Origin: Ophiostoma sp. CBS 140.51
Lineage: Eukaryota > Ascomycota > Sordariomycetes > Ophiostomatales > Ophiostomataceae
Length of the DNA: 31,001 bases
Direction: 5' to 3'
Assembly: GCA_029298735.1 (NCBI GenBank)
Contig: JANSLP010000366.1
Span: 1-31,001 of the forward strand
The position numbers and the translations under genes are program-made. How positions within the stretch are numbered: the stretch's first letter is position 1; every line of letters begins with the position of its first letter. A model generated the notes under the pieces. It worked only from the letters and a program-made list of their open reading frames with translations. It did no database searches and had not been told where the DNA came from. This document shows, in pieces, positions 22,097 through 31,001 of this stretch.

Positions 22097-22161
22097 GCCG
22101 AGGTGTAGGGCGGTGTTTTTGTCGTCGTGCTCTGTGTATAACAGGCTGATGATGTGTCCAT
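22093..22161 (-). CDS. Possible upstream ORF ending on the bZIP start codon
   Basis: An ATG at 22,161 opens a frame of 22 codons whose TGA (22,095-22,093) overlaps the bZIP ATG (22,096-22,094) as ATGA. If the transcript begins upstream of 22,161, a ribosome would translate this peptide first and reach the bZIP start only by reinitiation or leaky scanning. The peptide is Thr/Ser-rich and unrecognised. A pyrimidine-rich CCCAG just before the uORF could be a splice acceptor, so the real leader is uncertain. Confidence 0.35.
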   Translation of the reverse strand: MDTSSACYTQSTTTKTPPYTSA

Positions 22162-23210
22162 GTCCTGGGAAACAGGCAAAGGTCGAGGTCCGCCCGGGTA
22201 CCAACGTGCAGTCAAGTGGTCCTTCTCCGTATACTTAGGAGTCTGTTGCTGTGCTGTCCGGTTCCTAGGAGCTGTGCGTGTGTCGTTCTAATGAGTCTCA
22301 AAAAGAGAATAGAAAATATCGAAAGAAAAATGGGAACCCGGATACATATAAGTCGATGGGTCAAATATGCGAGAGGAGTGATCAATGCGAGGGTGGAACG
22401 GACAGAAAACAAGAACAAGCCAAGGTGAACATAAGAGACGGGTGAGAGACAAGTACTTGTAAGGCGAGAATAGACTGGAATGGGGTAGCCGTTGGAGACA
22501 CCCGAAACGTTTGACGATAAGGACAAGGCTTCTAGTAAGTGGAAACACAAGCCAGGATTCGGGAAACGTGCAACGAGAAGAGCAGGGGTGACGAAAAGGA
22601 GTCGTGGACGTAAAAGTGCGTGTAAGTGAGAAACGCTCAAAATGAAGAATGAAACTGAAGATAGGGTTCGCGTGAATAAGAGGTAAAGATATGGGAGAGG
22701 GAAGAAACAAGTCGGAAAATATGCGAGAATCGACCTTCCAAATGTGTTGAACAGTTGCGGGCGGCGGACAAAAAGACACAAAGTGACTGGGTCTGGGCTT
22801 GAGAGCAGGGCTGGGGCTGGCTTGGACCAAGACTGGTTTAGAAAGTGCAGATGTCTGTGTGGGTGCGGTTCTCGGGTAGGCTAACGACAACAAGAATAAA
22901 ATAAAAAACGGCTGTGTACGAGTAAATAGAAGAAAGAAAATTCAAATGTACAAGTAACGAAAAAAATAGGTTCAGGGTCTCTTTCCGTTCCGAGCGAGCA
23001 GGGACGATGAATGTCTTATTCATGTGTGTGCTGTTGTGTGATGGGTGGGGTGCGTCTGTGGGTGTCTGAGGACAAGAGTGCGAAGATGAGAAAAAAGAAA
23101 GGAAACAACAAAAAAAAGTGGTGAGCGCCCCGAGTAGAGAAGGATCAGCAGCACAGAAGCACAACAGAATGGACAGCAAGGTGACGGATCGTGATTTGAT
23201 GAAAATCTGA
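22097..23210 (-). promoter_or_regulatory. bZIP leader and promoter region
   Basis: On the minus strand this is a long CT-rich block, most marked at about 22,290-23,180, as in fungal leaders and core promoters. Besides the uORF next to the start codon, a second short frame of 19 codons runs from 22,347 to 22,288. Open frames of 189 and 201 codons in the block are Ser/Leu/Phe/Pro-rich products of CT-rich DNA and are not called genes. No clear TATA box was found. Confidence 0.4.
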
Positions 23211-23301
23211 GGCGGGCCTGAGCGGATGGGCCCCCCTTTCTTGTTGTCTCTCTCGTATGTCGTCTGCGATTTGCTGTCGTTGGTCGGCTCTGGCCTAGTA
23301 G

Positions 23302-23319
23302 TTCAGCTATTTCAGCTAT
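23302..23319 (+). repeat. Perfect 9-bp tandem duplication
   Basis: TTCAGCTAT occurs twice head to tail. It is non-coding. Confidence 0.75.
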
Positions 23320-23402
23320 TTGAAATTTAGTATTTGATTTTCCCGCCTCGGGGTTGTGTCATTTTTGCGTCGTTTTTTTCCCAGCTTCCTTTTCCTGTCA
23401 GC

Positions 23403-23432
23403 CCTCTGCAAGCCTCTGCAAACCTCTGCAGC
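23403..23432 (+). repeat. 10-bp tandem repeat, three units
   Basis: The units are CCTCTGCAAG, CCTCTGCAAA and CCTCTGCAGC, head to tail. The first unit recurs exactly at 25,209-25,218 inside another tandem repeat. Confidence 0.8.
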
Positions 23433-25199
23433 AAAAGGACATGGGGGTGGTTCATCACGCTTGTTTGGTTCTCACCTCTTTAGTTGACCCCCTCTTTTTT
23501 TCCTTTGCGATTTTCCTTTTTGTGTCCGCTCTTTAGAACCGACAAGTTGGCTCAAGCGACAAGCGCGCGGGACAAGTGGCTCGGCTTCGGCGAGGAAGGG
23601 GGTGGGCTTTTGATGTGCAGCAATTCAGTGGAGGCCATCAACCGGGCCTCAATGGGCCGGAACGAGTGTTGACCAGGGTTGAAGGGGCGTGTAGTACGAA
23701 GATGGTCAGCGAAGACGGGACGCGATGAAGAGGAGAAAAGCACACAGGTTGTGTGTGGAGCCTAAAGGACATAATGAGGAGGAGTTTCTTGTTGGACAAA
23801 GATGACAGGTCTAGAAATGAACGTATCTGAGAGTGGGATAATGCGAGGTGGCAGCGTGTGTTTTGCGTATTGGAGATGTAAGTAGACAACAAGAAATATC
23901 ACGACGTTGGGATGAGGTGGATGGAGGGAGATGGGGAGCTTTACTGTGTTTTGACGCGAAATGAAGGAGAAGGAAAGAACGTCAAAGAAGGGGCAGGAAG
24001 GAGGACGAGGGGGAAGCGCAACTGGCAGAGATCAAAGACAACGTAAGATGCGTTGTGGTGATTACCGCAGACATGTTTTTTAAAAAAGAAGGTGCGATCA
24101 AGCGAATACTCGTTTGCAAACCCCATGGGTTAGTTGTTCTTTCCGGTGTTTCTCCAAACGGGGTGCATTTCGTGCTGTCCCAAACGAAGGGAAGGCACGA
24201 TGGAGTGCTGGACAATCGCGGGAGGAAAGAAGGGTCCCAGTGTCGATCCCAATGTCACCTTTGCGTTTCCCATCGATAAAAGTATTTTGTACCGAAAAGT
24301 GACAGATAGCAGACTCAAAATGTCATAATTTGCAACAGGGATAGGCCTGCGGCCTCCAATACGACGTCTCGCACAAGAATGCACGCCGAAGAGTCCCAAT
24401 ACAACGTCAAGTGCCAGAAGTCCAGAAAGGGAATTGTGGGCGGCAGGCGCTCGTATGGTGAAGGGCCAATATGGGAAAGAGCGAATTGCGATGGACAGGG
24501 CTCGAATATGGCAGGCGCGACGCGCAAAAAGGCATGCATTTGTGCAAGAGCGACACAGTCGCATGTCCGAATAGAGCATGTGCAACCCAGACACTCGCAC
24601 CTTGCGCAGGCAGACACGCACGCATCGAGTCAAAGACCGAAACAACCCCCCGAAATGGCCAAAAAAAAAATGCAAACAGCAAAGTGCACAATGCAAAATG
24701 CAGATGCAAAATGCAACACAAACAAGCCAGCAACGCCAAACAGCCATTGTGGTTAGGCATCACCGACCAAGATACTCAACCGGCCGCCCACTACTGCTGT
24801 ATCGAACGGCACTGGATAAAAGCACGATCCTGCAGACCAATCCAAGCACGCAGATGGCATGCACAACAACCAAGACACAAAAACAAATCAGTCCAAAGAA
24901 AGACATGAAGAGCACAAATAGCGAGCATCTGCCTGAATATCTTTCTCAAAAGGAGGCATACAGAGTACACCTCAGTACATGCCTAAAAGATGCAAAGCAG
25001 CACACTACGGAGCACACCGGGGCGATCAAAGGAACCGACACGCAACCAACGAGAAGGGCACGAACTTGCGCCTTGGCCTTCACACTTGCACTCAGCCGGC
25101 GTTCTCGCCCTCAAGACTGTGCCTGCCCCTCTCATTTCCCCCTCACACCCCTCCTTTTGTGTCTCTCGGCCGGCGCGCTACGGAGGCTGAGGCTAGGAT

Positions 25200-25238
25200 T
25201 GCAAGATACCTCTGCAAGATACATCTGCAAAATACCTT
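25200..25238 (+). repeat. 13-bp tandem repeat, three units
   Basis: The units are TGCAAGATACCTC, TGCAAGATACATC and TGCAAAATACCTT, followed by a weak partial unit ending in TTGCAAGG. The repeat is non-coding. Confidence 0.8.
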
Positions 25239-26587
25239 CTTTGCAAGGACAGGCGGCCACTATGGTGGCCATGGCGAGGACCGATGGGCACCGGCTTCTG
25301 CGGCTGCAACGGCTACTGCAGACCCTAAAAGGCCAGTGCAACGGCGCCTTAGAGAGGGGGCAGGGTTGAAGAAGGGAGAGACAAGACATTCCGCGACAGG
25401 AGGGAGAGACAAAGACGAGGAAAAGAGAAAAACAGAAATGATCTAACAAACACCAGGGTTGAGCAGACTGAACACACATAAAAGGAGGAAAACCCCCGCC
25501 GGGGACAACAACGACACACTCGGTAATAATGACGGCGGGGCAGCGGTGCGGGAAGCAAATCGGAGACGATCTTGATGGCCCATGCTCTGCAACCTTGCTG
25601 GTAATAACGAACCCAGAATATGGCTTGACCAAGCAAGTCTTACAAACTACAAGTACACTGCTGAGTACGCAGTACAAGTTTCTGGCGGACGTTGGCCTTC
25701 TTGGTCTGGCCCATGGTCTGGGCCCCTCCTGTCAGTTGCAACACGAACAAGGATGTCCAGCACCGAGCACCACCGAGATATCCTGCCATATCGGTATCCA
25801 GACGCAAATCGCAAATCGTAACTCCCAGGTGGTTCGCAATGGCCCTGACACCCATGATGGCACGGCCCAGTAAGGCCCAGGGCAGAGCCAAGGCTCGCAA
25901 GGATGACAGCCAACAGGCCGTTCCAGAAGAAAAGATCGCCGTCGCAAGCCGTTAAATACCTCTCGCAAACTCCAACCTTCGCCCCTGCTAGCACTGTCAA
26001 TCCTTTGCTGTTTCTGTCCACGCACGTCGTCGGTGTCTTTTGATGGCTCTTATTTTATTGCTTTTCGCAGTCGCAAGAGCACAAGCGGCGCCTCGCGCGG
26101 GATCCGTCGCGCATCTTTTGTGGCATACTCGTACGAGTTTGATGCAAATCCATTTAGACGGGGGTGTAGAACTGAGAAAAGAAAGACAGCCTTGGGGACC
26201 ACACACTGACAAATCGAGCCTCCAATCTGGACGTTTGTGGCCTCAGCAGCAAACTTAATGGAGAGGAACACAACCAAACACCACCAAATTTACTGAAAAC
26301 GGTAATAATTGGCGCCATGACCAGCACACACCACTACCCTTTTCTGCACAATTGACAGTCCTAGCCTGCTATGTCCGGCGGAGTTCAAACCACCGAGTCC
26401 AAATGACCGAAAACAGACGACATATCCACCACGAACGCAGTCAACAAACCCAAATGGGACGGCAAGAACAATGAGATCGGCCGAAGGACTGCACGGGGTC
26501 GCAAAGTAGACAGTCAAAAAGGAAGTCAAATCCGCATCTTGGCCGACGACCAGTCACCAATCATCTAGACCTCTGGGTCATTATGTC

Positions 26588-27865
26588 CTACGACGTACTC
26601 TGTACGCAGATGTCACTTGCAGTCATGACACACAACAGACACGCTGTCTCTTGAATGCTGTCACCTCGTCTGTGTCTCATCCCTTCCGCTGAGAAGAGTG
26701 TCTTTGATCCCCCTTTCCGGGTCTGTCTGATATGCAGTGTCTCTATTTGTTTCCGAGACCTAAACCACACCTCACCCAGTGATTGCCTGTCTATTTCTCT
26801 TTTTTTTTCGACAAGAGCTTTCGCTTTATGACCTGTGTCTTGCGTCTTGCGTCTTGCGTCTTGCGTCTTGCGTCTTGCGCTTGTCTCTTGTCGATCTCTC
26901 ACTGGCCCACAATGAGGCTGGCATGTGGGGGATGCACTTTGGCTTGAGCAGTCGCCGAAAGGGGCTGCCAACTTTCTTTCTAGCTGCCCTTGCGGTCGCG
27001 ACCGACTCCGGTGCAAAATTCCGGCCGTCCCTCGTCCCACCAGACGAGAGAGGTCGGCGACTTCGAAGTAGGGTGAAGTTGTTGCCCTTGTCCAGACAGG
27101 CTCTGACGTCCGGAGGACTTCCGACCCATCATGTACTTCGTACATCCTTCGCCCGGCGGTGTACTTGTACATGCAAGTGCAGTGTTCGGACGAATACGCT
27201 ATCCGGACAAGACTGCCCGCAGCTGCGGATGATTCTCTGTGACCAAAGTCTTCAACCCATGCAGCGTGTCCATCCGCTGCAGACATCCCTACCGCATAGC
27301 CATCTGCTCCGAGGCAGCCAAATATCTTCCTTTTACCTTGCACATTTATCGGCATTTGCTTCTGGCAGCCGCCGAAAAAAACTTCACCACTGTTGATCAC
27401 CAACAGACAACAACACAAAACATCATGATAGTTTGTTTCAACGGTCAATGGTCTCCCCACCCATGGGTACGGAGCAATTTTCAAGCTTGTTCTTCGCAAT
27501 CCTAGCTGCCTTGCCTTACCGCCCCCAACTCGAGGCATTACATCTGGACCTCCTCCCGGATGTGTTTCCAGAGGAGACGATTGGTCAACAAACAAAACGG
27601 GTCCATCACGAAGGGTGCTGATTGGGTCCCAGGGCCTGTTCTCAGAGAGGAGCTTCATTAGTTGGGAGGTCTTACCATACCATGGGGCGTGCCGGCGGCG
27701 GGTGCCCCCAACCCCTTGGCTCTTTTCCCGTCCCCCATCCATGGGAAGGCGGCACGGGCAGTTTAGCATTTCGTGGAGACTGGGTGTGCTTTTTTTATCA
27801 TTTTGTCCCTTTTTGCCCTCTTCATGACAACATTCTGATGGCATACAGGAGCTAATTTGTTCCAT
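26588..27865 (-). CDS. Unverified 425-codon open frame
   Basis: An ATG-initiated frame of 425 residues runs without a stop, which is longer than composition alone would predict in this much non-coding DNA. I recognise no domain. The product is mixed-polarity with Cys and Gly runs, a repeated ARRKTQD element encoded by a 7-bp tandem repeat, and no clear signal peptide or membrane helix. Third codon positions show about background G+C, unlike the three firm genes here. No TATA box, CT-rich leader or poly(A) signal was seen, and an overlapping upstream ATG lies 5 nt before the start. It could be an orphan gene, a decayed gene or chance. Confidence 0.15.
   Translation of the reverse strand: MEQISSCMPSECCHEEGKKGQNDKKSTPSLHEMLNCPCRLPMDGGREKSQGVGGTRRRHAPWYGKTSQLMKLLSENRPWDPISTLRDGPVLFVDQSSPLETHPGGGPDVMPRVGGGKARQLGLRRTSLKIAPYPWVGRPLTVETNYHDVLCCCLLVINSGEVFFGGCQKQMPINVQGKRKIFGCLGADGYAVGMSAADGHAAWVEDFGHRESSAAAGSLVRIAYSSEHCTCMYKYTAGRRMYEVHDGSEVLRTSEPVWTRATTSPYFEVADLSRLVGRGTAGILHRSRSRPQGQLERKLAAPFGDCSSQSASPTCQPHCGPVRDRQETSARRKTQDARRKTQDTGHKAKALVEKKREIDRQSLGEVWFRSRKQIETLHIRQTRKGGSKTLFSAEGMRHRRGDSIQETACLLCVMTASDICVQSTS
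26837..26878 (+). repeat. (GTCTTGC)6 heptamer repeat
   Basis: Six perfect 7-bp units lie head to tail, followed by the degenerate continuation GCTTGTCTCTTGTC. The repeat lies within the 425-codon minus-strand frame, where three units make one seven-residue repeat. Confidence 0.95.
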
Positions 27866-28024
27866 TTCATCCCCTTCGTTCCCCCTTCATGTCAAATTTG
27901 ACAGATTCTGTCAGCCCTTTGAGGCATCTGATCATTTTCTACAGTTTGGGCTTGGAGATCAAGCACGGCGATGAGCAGGATCGAACATTCAACCGCCAAA
28001 ACACTTAACCAAGTGGACAAATTC

Positions 28025-28042
28025 TCTCGTCCGTCTCGTCCG
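28025..28042 (+). repeat. Perfect 9-bp tandem duplication
   Basis: TCTCGTCCG occurs twice head to tail. It is non-coding. Confidence 0.75.
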
Positions 28043-29567
28043 CATACCACTCCGCTTGTCCGAGCACTTCGACGAGAACGAGTATCAGTATGGCAAGTAA
28101 AGTACCGCTACTTCAACAACACGGACAAAGTGCACAGTCCCTACCAGGCATGATCCTTTTTCCTGAAAACCAAGATGGAGGGTTGCAATTTCTTGCGTCG
28201 AGACCGCCAAAAGGCCACATAAACGACATGGCCTCTGACACATAAAAGGCGATGTGCTGTACGCACACAAACCGAAAGAGTATCAGTCCGTTCAACGTCT
28301 TTGCTGCATGCCGCTCAGCTCTACCGGACGAACAAGAAAAAGAACTGCAAAGATACACAGGTGGCGAAATATTGTTGGACATGCTAAAGCCCTGCAGGAG
28401 AGACAAAACAGCAAAGCGGAAAAAGAGAAAGAGGAAAAACAATCGCGAGACTGCAAAAAGACCAGACGACGACAGGGGACGACAGCCAAAATCACCAAAA
28501 GATCCTCAAAGTCCAATGCAGATGCAAAAGCACGGGCGCAAAAAAACGCACAAGAAATAGAAAAGACAGCAAAAAGAAAAGAAAGCAAAAAAACCAACAG
28601 TGCCCTAAACCGAAAACAAGCACGGCATGCACACACTGGTGCATTTTCAACTTGCATCTGCATATGCAGCTAAACAAATGGCAACGCTAAGACAATGTCG
28701 GTCCAGGATCGCCGATGCACAACTGTGGGCTTTTGTGTTTTTTCTCCTGTCCCTTCTTGTCTCTGCTCTTCTGTCCCTTGTGCGCTGCTGTCCTTTCATA
28801 TCCTCCCTTTTTATTCCACTTCCCCCTTGTGTATTTTCCCGACGAACGAGAAATCCCTGCATAGTTGGTTGCATTGGGGTCTCTCATGTTGTAGATGCAC
28901 AATTTTCAGGTCCCCTTTTCTATCACATTCTCTCGTTCAATTTTTGACAAAATCTCCTACATTTTGTGAGCGCTTTCTGTACTTTTGCACAAGGAATGCT
29001 CCATCAACATTTACAAATGTGAATGCCCACTACTCAACAAACAGCTCCACACTAATTCGTCACCACAATGTTCTTCTTGTCCAAAAAGAAAGAATAAAGA
29101 AAAAGATAGCATTACCTATCAAGTGGTAGTTTAGGGAGAAACTGCATCCTTTTTCGTACGAGTTTCAAAAATAAGCTCGGTGGGAGAGGGGCTATCACAA
29201 ACAGATATGTCGACGATGAGGAATTCTGGAGATGGGCTTTCTGCAATGCACAATGCAAAATTGCAAAATTGACTTGCCGGTCTTGGATTTAATTCTCCGT
29301 CACCAGCAGCGTCTTCTGGGTTACCACTTACAGGTAAATGCCATTCGGAGAAAATCATATGAGAGTAAAATGGCAATGGCAATTGCCCATTGAGGTTCAA
29401 AATCGACCGACGTCTAGCCCTTCAAGGCTGATGCATCAAACATAATGCAGCATAGTCTTGAAGCTTGCAATAATACCACAGCCCAAGCCCGCGAGACGAG
29501 GCCATATTTTTGCCCTTTCCGTCCGTCTCTGTTTCTGTTTCTGTTTTCTTTGTTTTCGACGATTGGA

Positions 29568-29586
29568 GACGTCAGCTGGACGTCAG
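29568..29586 (+). promoter_or_regulatory. Paired GACGTCA (CRE-type) sites
   Basis: GACGTCAG occurs at 29,568-29,575 and again at 29,579-29,586, exactly 11 bp apart, about one helical turn. GACGTCA is the reverse complement of TGACGTC, a core site of ATF/CREB bZIP factors. A CT-rich stretch lies just upstream, but no gene is recognised downstream. Function is inferred. Confidence 0.3.
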
Positions 29587-29592
29587 TTCCCC

Positions 29593-29619
29593 CTCAGTCT
29601 CCTCAATCTCCTCAGTTCC
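29593..29619 (+). repeat. 9-bp tandem repeat, three units
   Basis: The units are CTCAGTCTC, CTCAATCTC and CTCAGTTCC, head to tail, directly downstream of the paired GACGTCA sites. Confidence 0.7.
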
Positions 29620-30443
29620 AGACCCCGTCGAGGAGGAGACATCGTGGCACCTTCTACTCGGGCCATTTCCTTTTCTCTCCTTTTTTTTCCTTTCCCCGCA
29701 CGGACATGGACATGCACCGGGGGTCTGCTTCCGTCGCCGCAGCTTTTTACCAGTCGGGAACTGGACGTTCTTTTCTTGCTTCTTGGCTTACACGATGGAA
29801 CGGGAGGAGGACAATGCAAACAAGGACAAAGTAGAGGAAAGGGGTGGCAAAAAAGGATAACAAAAATGACCCCATTCATGATCGTGTGGCCGAGATGCAA
29901 TGCAGGGGAGCGGCTGCAGAGTTGCAAAGCTACAAAATGCAAAGGCTCGTCTCTCCGACCAGGGCCCCATAAACGCACAGTACATCCGGTGAAATTTAGA
30001 CAATGGGGCTAGAAAGAAGAGAGAGAGGATCAATAAATTTATGCAGACGCCACGGGATATGGAAAGTGGGAAAAGAGGAAAAACAAAAGGAGGTGTCAAC
30101 GGCAGATATCTCCATTTTATATCAGACGACGTGAGTGAGGCTCCACGTGAGCGTACAAAGCCGCGAGGCTGACAGTTGCACGGGTTTACCAACAGAGAAG
30201 TGTGATGCTGCAGTCTGCCGTTTTATGATGGGCAAGATATATTCAGTACAACCGTAGCACAGATACGACTCTATTATGGTACTCTTTAAGGGGCCAATGA
30301 AATTGGGGACATTCAACAGCATAAAATGTCGGTAAAAAAAACTACATCCAGAGCAACATGCAAACGAAAGAAAAAGTCGAAATAGTCGAGGTCATTCACC
30401 GTCGTACTCGTGTAAACAAGGTAGCAATAAAGAATTCATTATC

Positions 30444-30758
30444 ATGAGAAGCAAAGGATTTGACCTGAACGCTCGGCTGGGTCGTACGCTGGGGTATTTT
30501 GCTGAAGGAGCCGAGATCTTTGAGTGGACTCAGTGGGCAGCTGTCTCCACCAGGGTGGTTTTTTTTTTACCCTTTTTCGGCTCCTTCCTTTTCGACCACA
30601 ACCCCTGTTCACTCAACTGCCTGAGCATAGCAGGGGTCATTCTGGGTTTTCGGTATGTCTGGCGGTGGCGACGGGGTGTCGATATCCAAAAACCGCCTTC
30701 AACACAGACCGCAAAAAGTCTTCAAGGTTTCGCGAAAGAAGTCGGTCTATATTCTTGA
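30444..30758 (+). CDS. Unverified 104-codon open frame
   Basis: An ATG frame encodes 104 residues with two hydrophobic patches (about 39-50 and 61-69) and a basic C-terminal half. AATAAA occurs about 110 nt after the stop. The first hydrophobic patch is encoded by a poly-T run, which speaks against selection for a protein. No family is recognised, and the frame may be chance or an exon of a gene running past the window edge. Confidence 0.1.
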   Translation: MRSKGFDLNARLGRTLGYFAEGAEIFEWTQWAAVSTRVVFFLPFFGSFLFDHNPCSLNCLSIAGVILGFRYVWRWRRGVDIQKPPSTQTAKSLQGFAKEVGLYS

Positions 30759-31001
30759 ATTTCTGAATGAATTGAGAAGATGATCCCTCGTTTCTGAGTG
30801 GTGCAATGACCGAGAAAGTTGGTTTGTATGAAATAATGTTGTTTGTAGTACAAAATGCCACACATTCAATAAATTTTCTTTTCTTCACACACGAACAGTA
30901 ACAGCATGAGAATAAAACAGAGAATCAATAAGCTAACGTATATAAGTCTGTAAGCTCTCTAAAATTTGTGGAAAGAAAAGAAAAGTAAAAAGGAATGACC
31001 G

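Larger units (their letters stand above)
23211..26587. other. Gene-free stretch with A/C-rich, T-poor block
   Basis: No supported gene. From about 24,520 to 25,000 the plus strand is rich in A and C and poor in T (about 9% T by hand count over 24,601-24,720). This explains the long open frame of 263 codons at 24,578-25,369, whose product is Thr/Gln/Arg-rich and unrecognised. The word TGCAAA and relatives recur (24,671, 24,690, 24,703, 25,200-25,230). Confidence 0.5.
27866..31001. other. Gene-poor right end
   Basis: No supported gene. The plus strand at about 28,381-28,620 is very A-rich with about 6% T by hand count. It is followed at about 28,735-28,960 by a T/C-rich block, so the strand bias inverts around 28,650. 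A CT-rich block at about 29,505-29,560 precedes paired GACGTCA sites. One 104-codon frame lies near the right edge. Confidence 0.5.

Noticed and set aside
22097..22204. 36-residue N-terminal extension of the bZIP protein
   Set aside because: It would begin at a TTG codon. No in-frame ATG exists between 22,204 and 22,096, so the extension would need an unseen upstream exon.
22288..22893. 201-codon and overlapping 189-codon minus-strand frames upstream of the bZIP gene
   Set aside because: Both are Ser/Phe/Leu/Pro-rich, as any frame of CT-rich leader DNA would be, and they have no domain.
24578..25369. 263-codon frame on the plus strand
   Set aside because: It lies in T-poor DNA where TAA, TAG and TGA are rare. 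The product is Thr/Gln/Lys/Arg-rich with no recognised domain.
27976..28016. tRNA-like sequence on the minus strand (TGGTTAAGTG followed by GTTCGATCC)
   Set aside because: The two words resemble Pol III A and B boxes, but they are only about 17 nt apart, the T-arm does not pair and there is no matching acceptor stem. It is not a tRNA gene.

Overview
The window looks like nuclear DNA of a filamentous ascomycete (Pezizomycotina, most likely a Sordariomycete). The grounds are a 52-nt spliceosomal intron (GTAAGT donor, CTAAC branch-type site, TAG acceptor), CT-rich leaders, a CACAATG start context, and three fungal protein families: a hexose transporter, a DUF6594 membrane protein and an ATF/CREB-type bZIP factor. 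The species cannot be named from the sequence alone.

Layout. Positions 1 to about 11,820 form a long left arm with no convincing gene. It holds an AT-rich patch with short hairpins (about 1,766-2,140), a promoter-like CCAAT/TATA array (2,769-2,825), several 7-11 bp tandem repeats, and a 644-bp segment (8,541-9,184) that begins with 21 T and is flanked by near-identical 12-bp direct repeats, which resembles a retroposed insertion. A CT- and CA-rich promoter leads to an intronless hexose transporter gene (12,409-14,106, plus strand). That gene converges on a two-exon DUF6594 gene (17,451-15,060, minus strand). After 3.4 kb without a gene comes the bZIP gene (22,096-20,822, minus strand), whose leader can encode a short upstream ORF ending exactly on the bZIP start codon. 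From 23,200 to the right end there is again no well-supported gene. That arm has strongly strand-asymmetric A-rich tracts, short tandem duplications, one long ORF (26,588-27,865, 425 codons) of unknown status and one 104-codon ORF near the edge.

The three genes do not form an obvious pathway or cluster. The transporter is the only one with the extreme codon bias of a highly expressed gene, and its upstream region has four CreA-type words, which fits carbon-source control. I found no new multi-gene system. The most checkable leads are the bZIP stop/start-overlapping uORF, the candidate retroposed segment, the 425-codon ORF, and the clusters of 9-bp duplications and TACGRAGTA words in the gene-poor arms. 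About 85% of the window carries no supported coding sequence.
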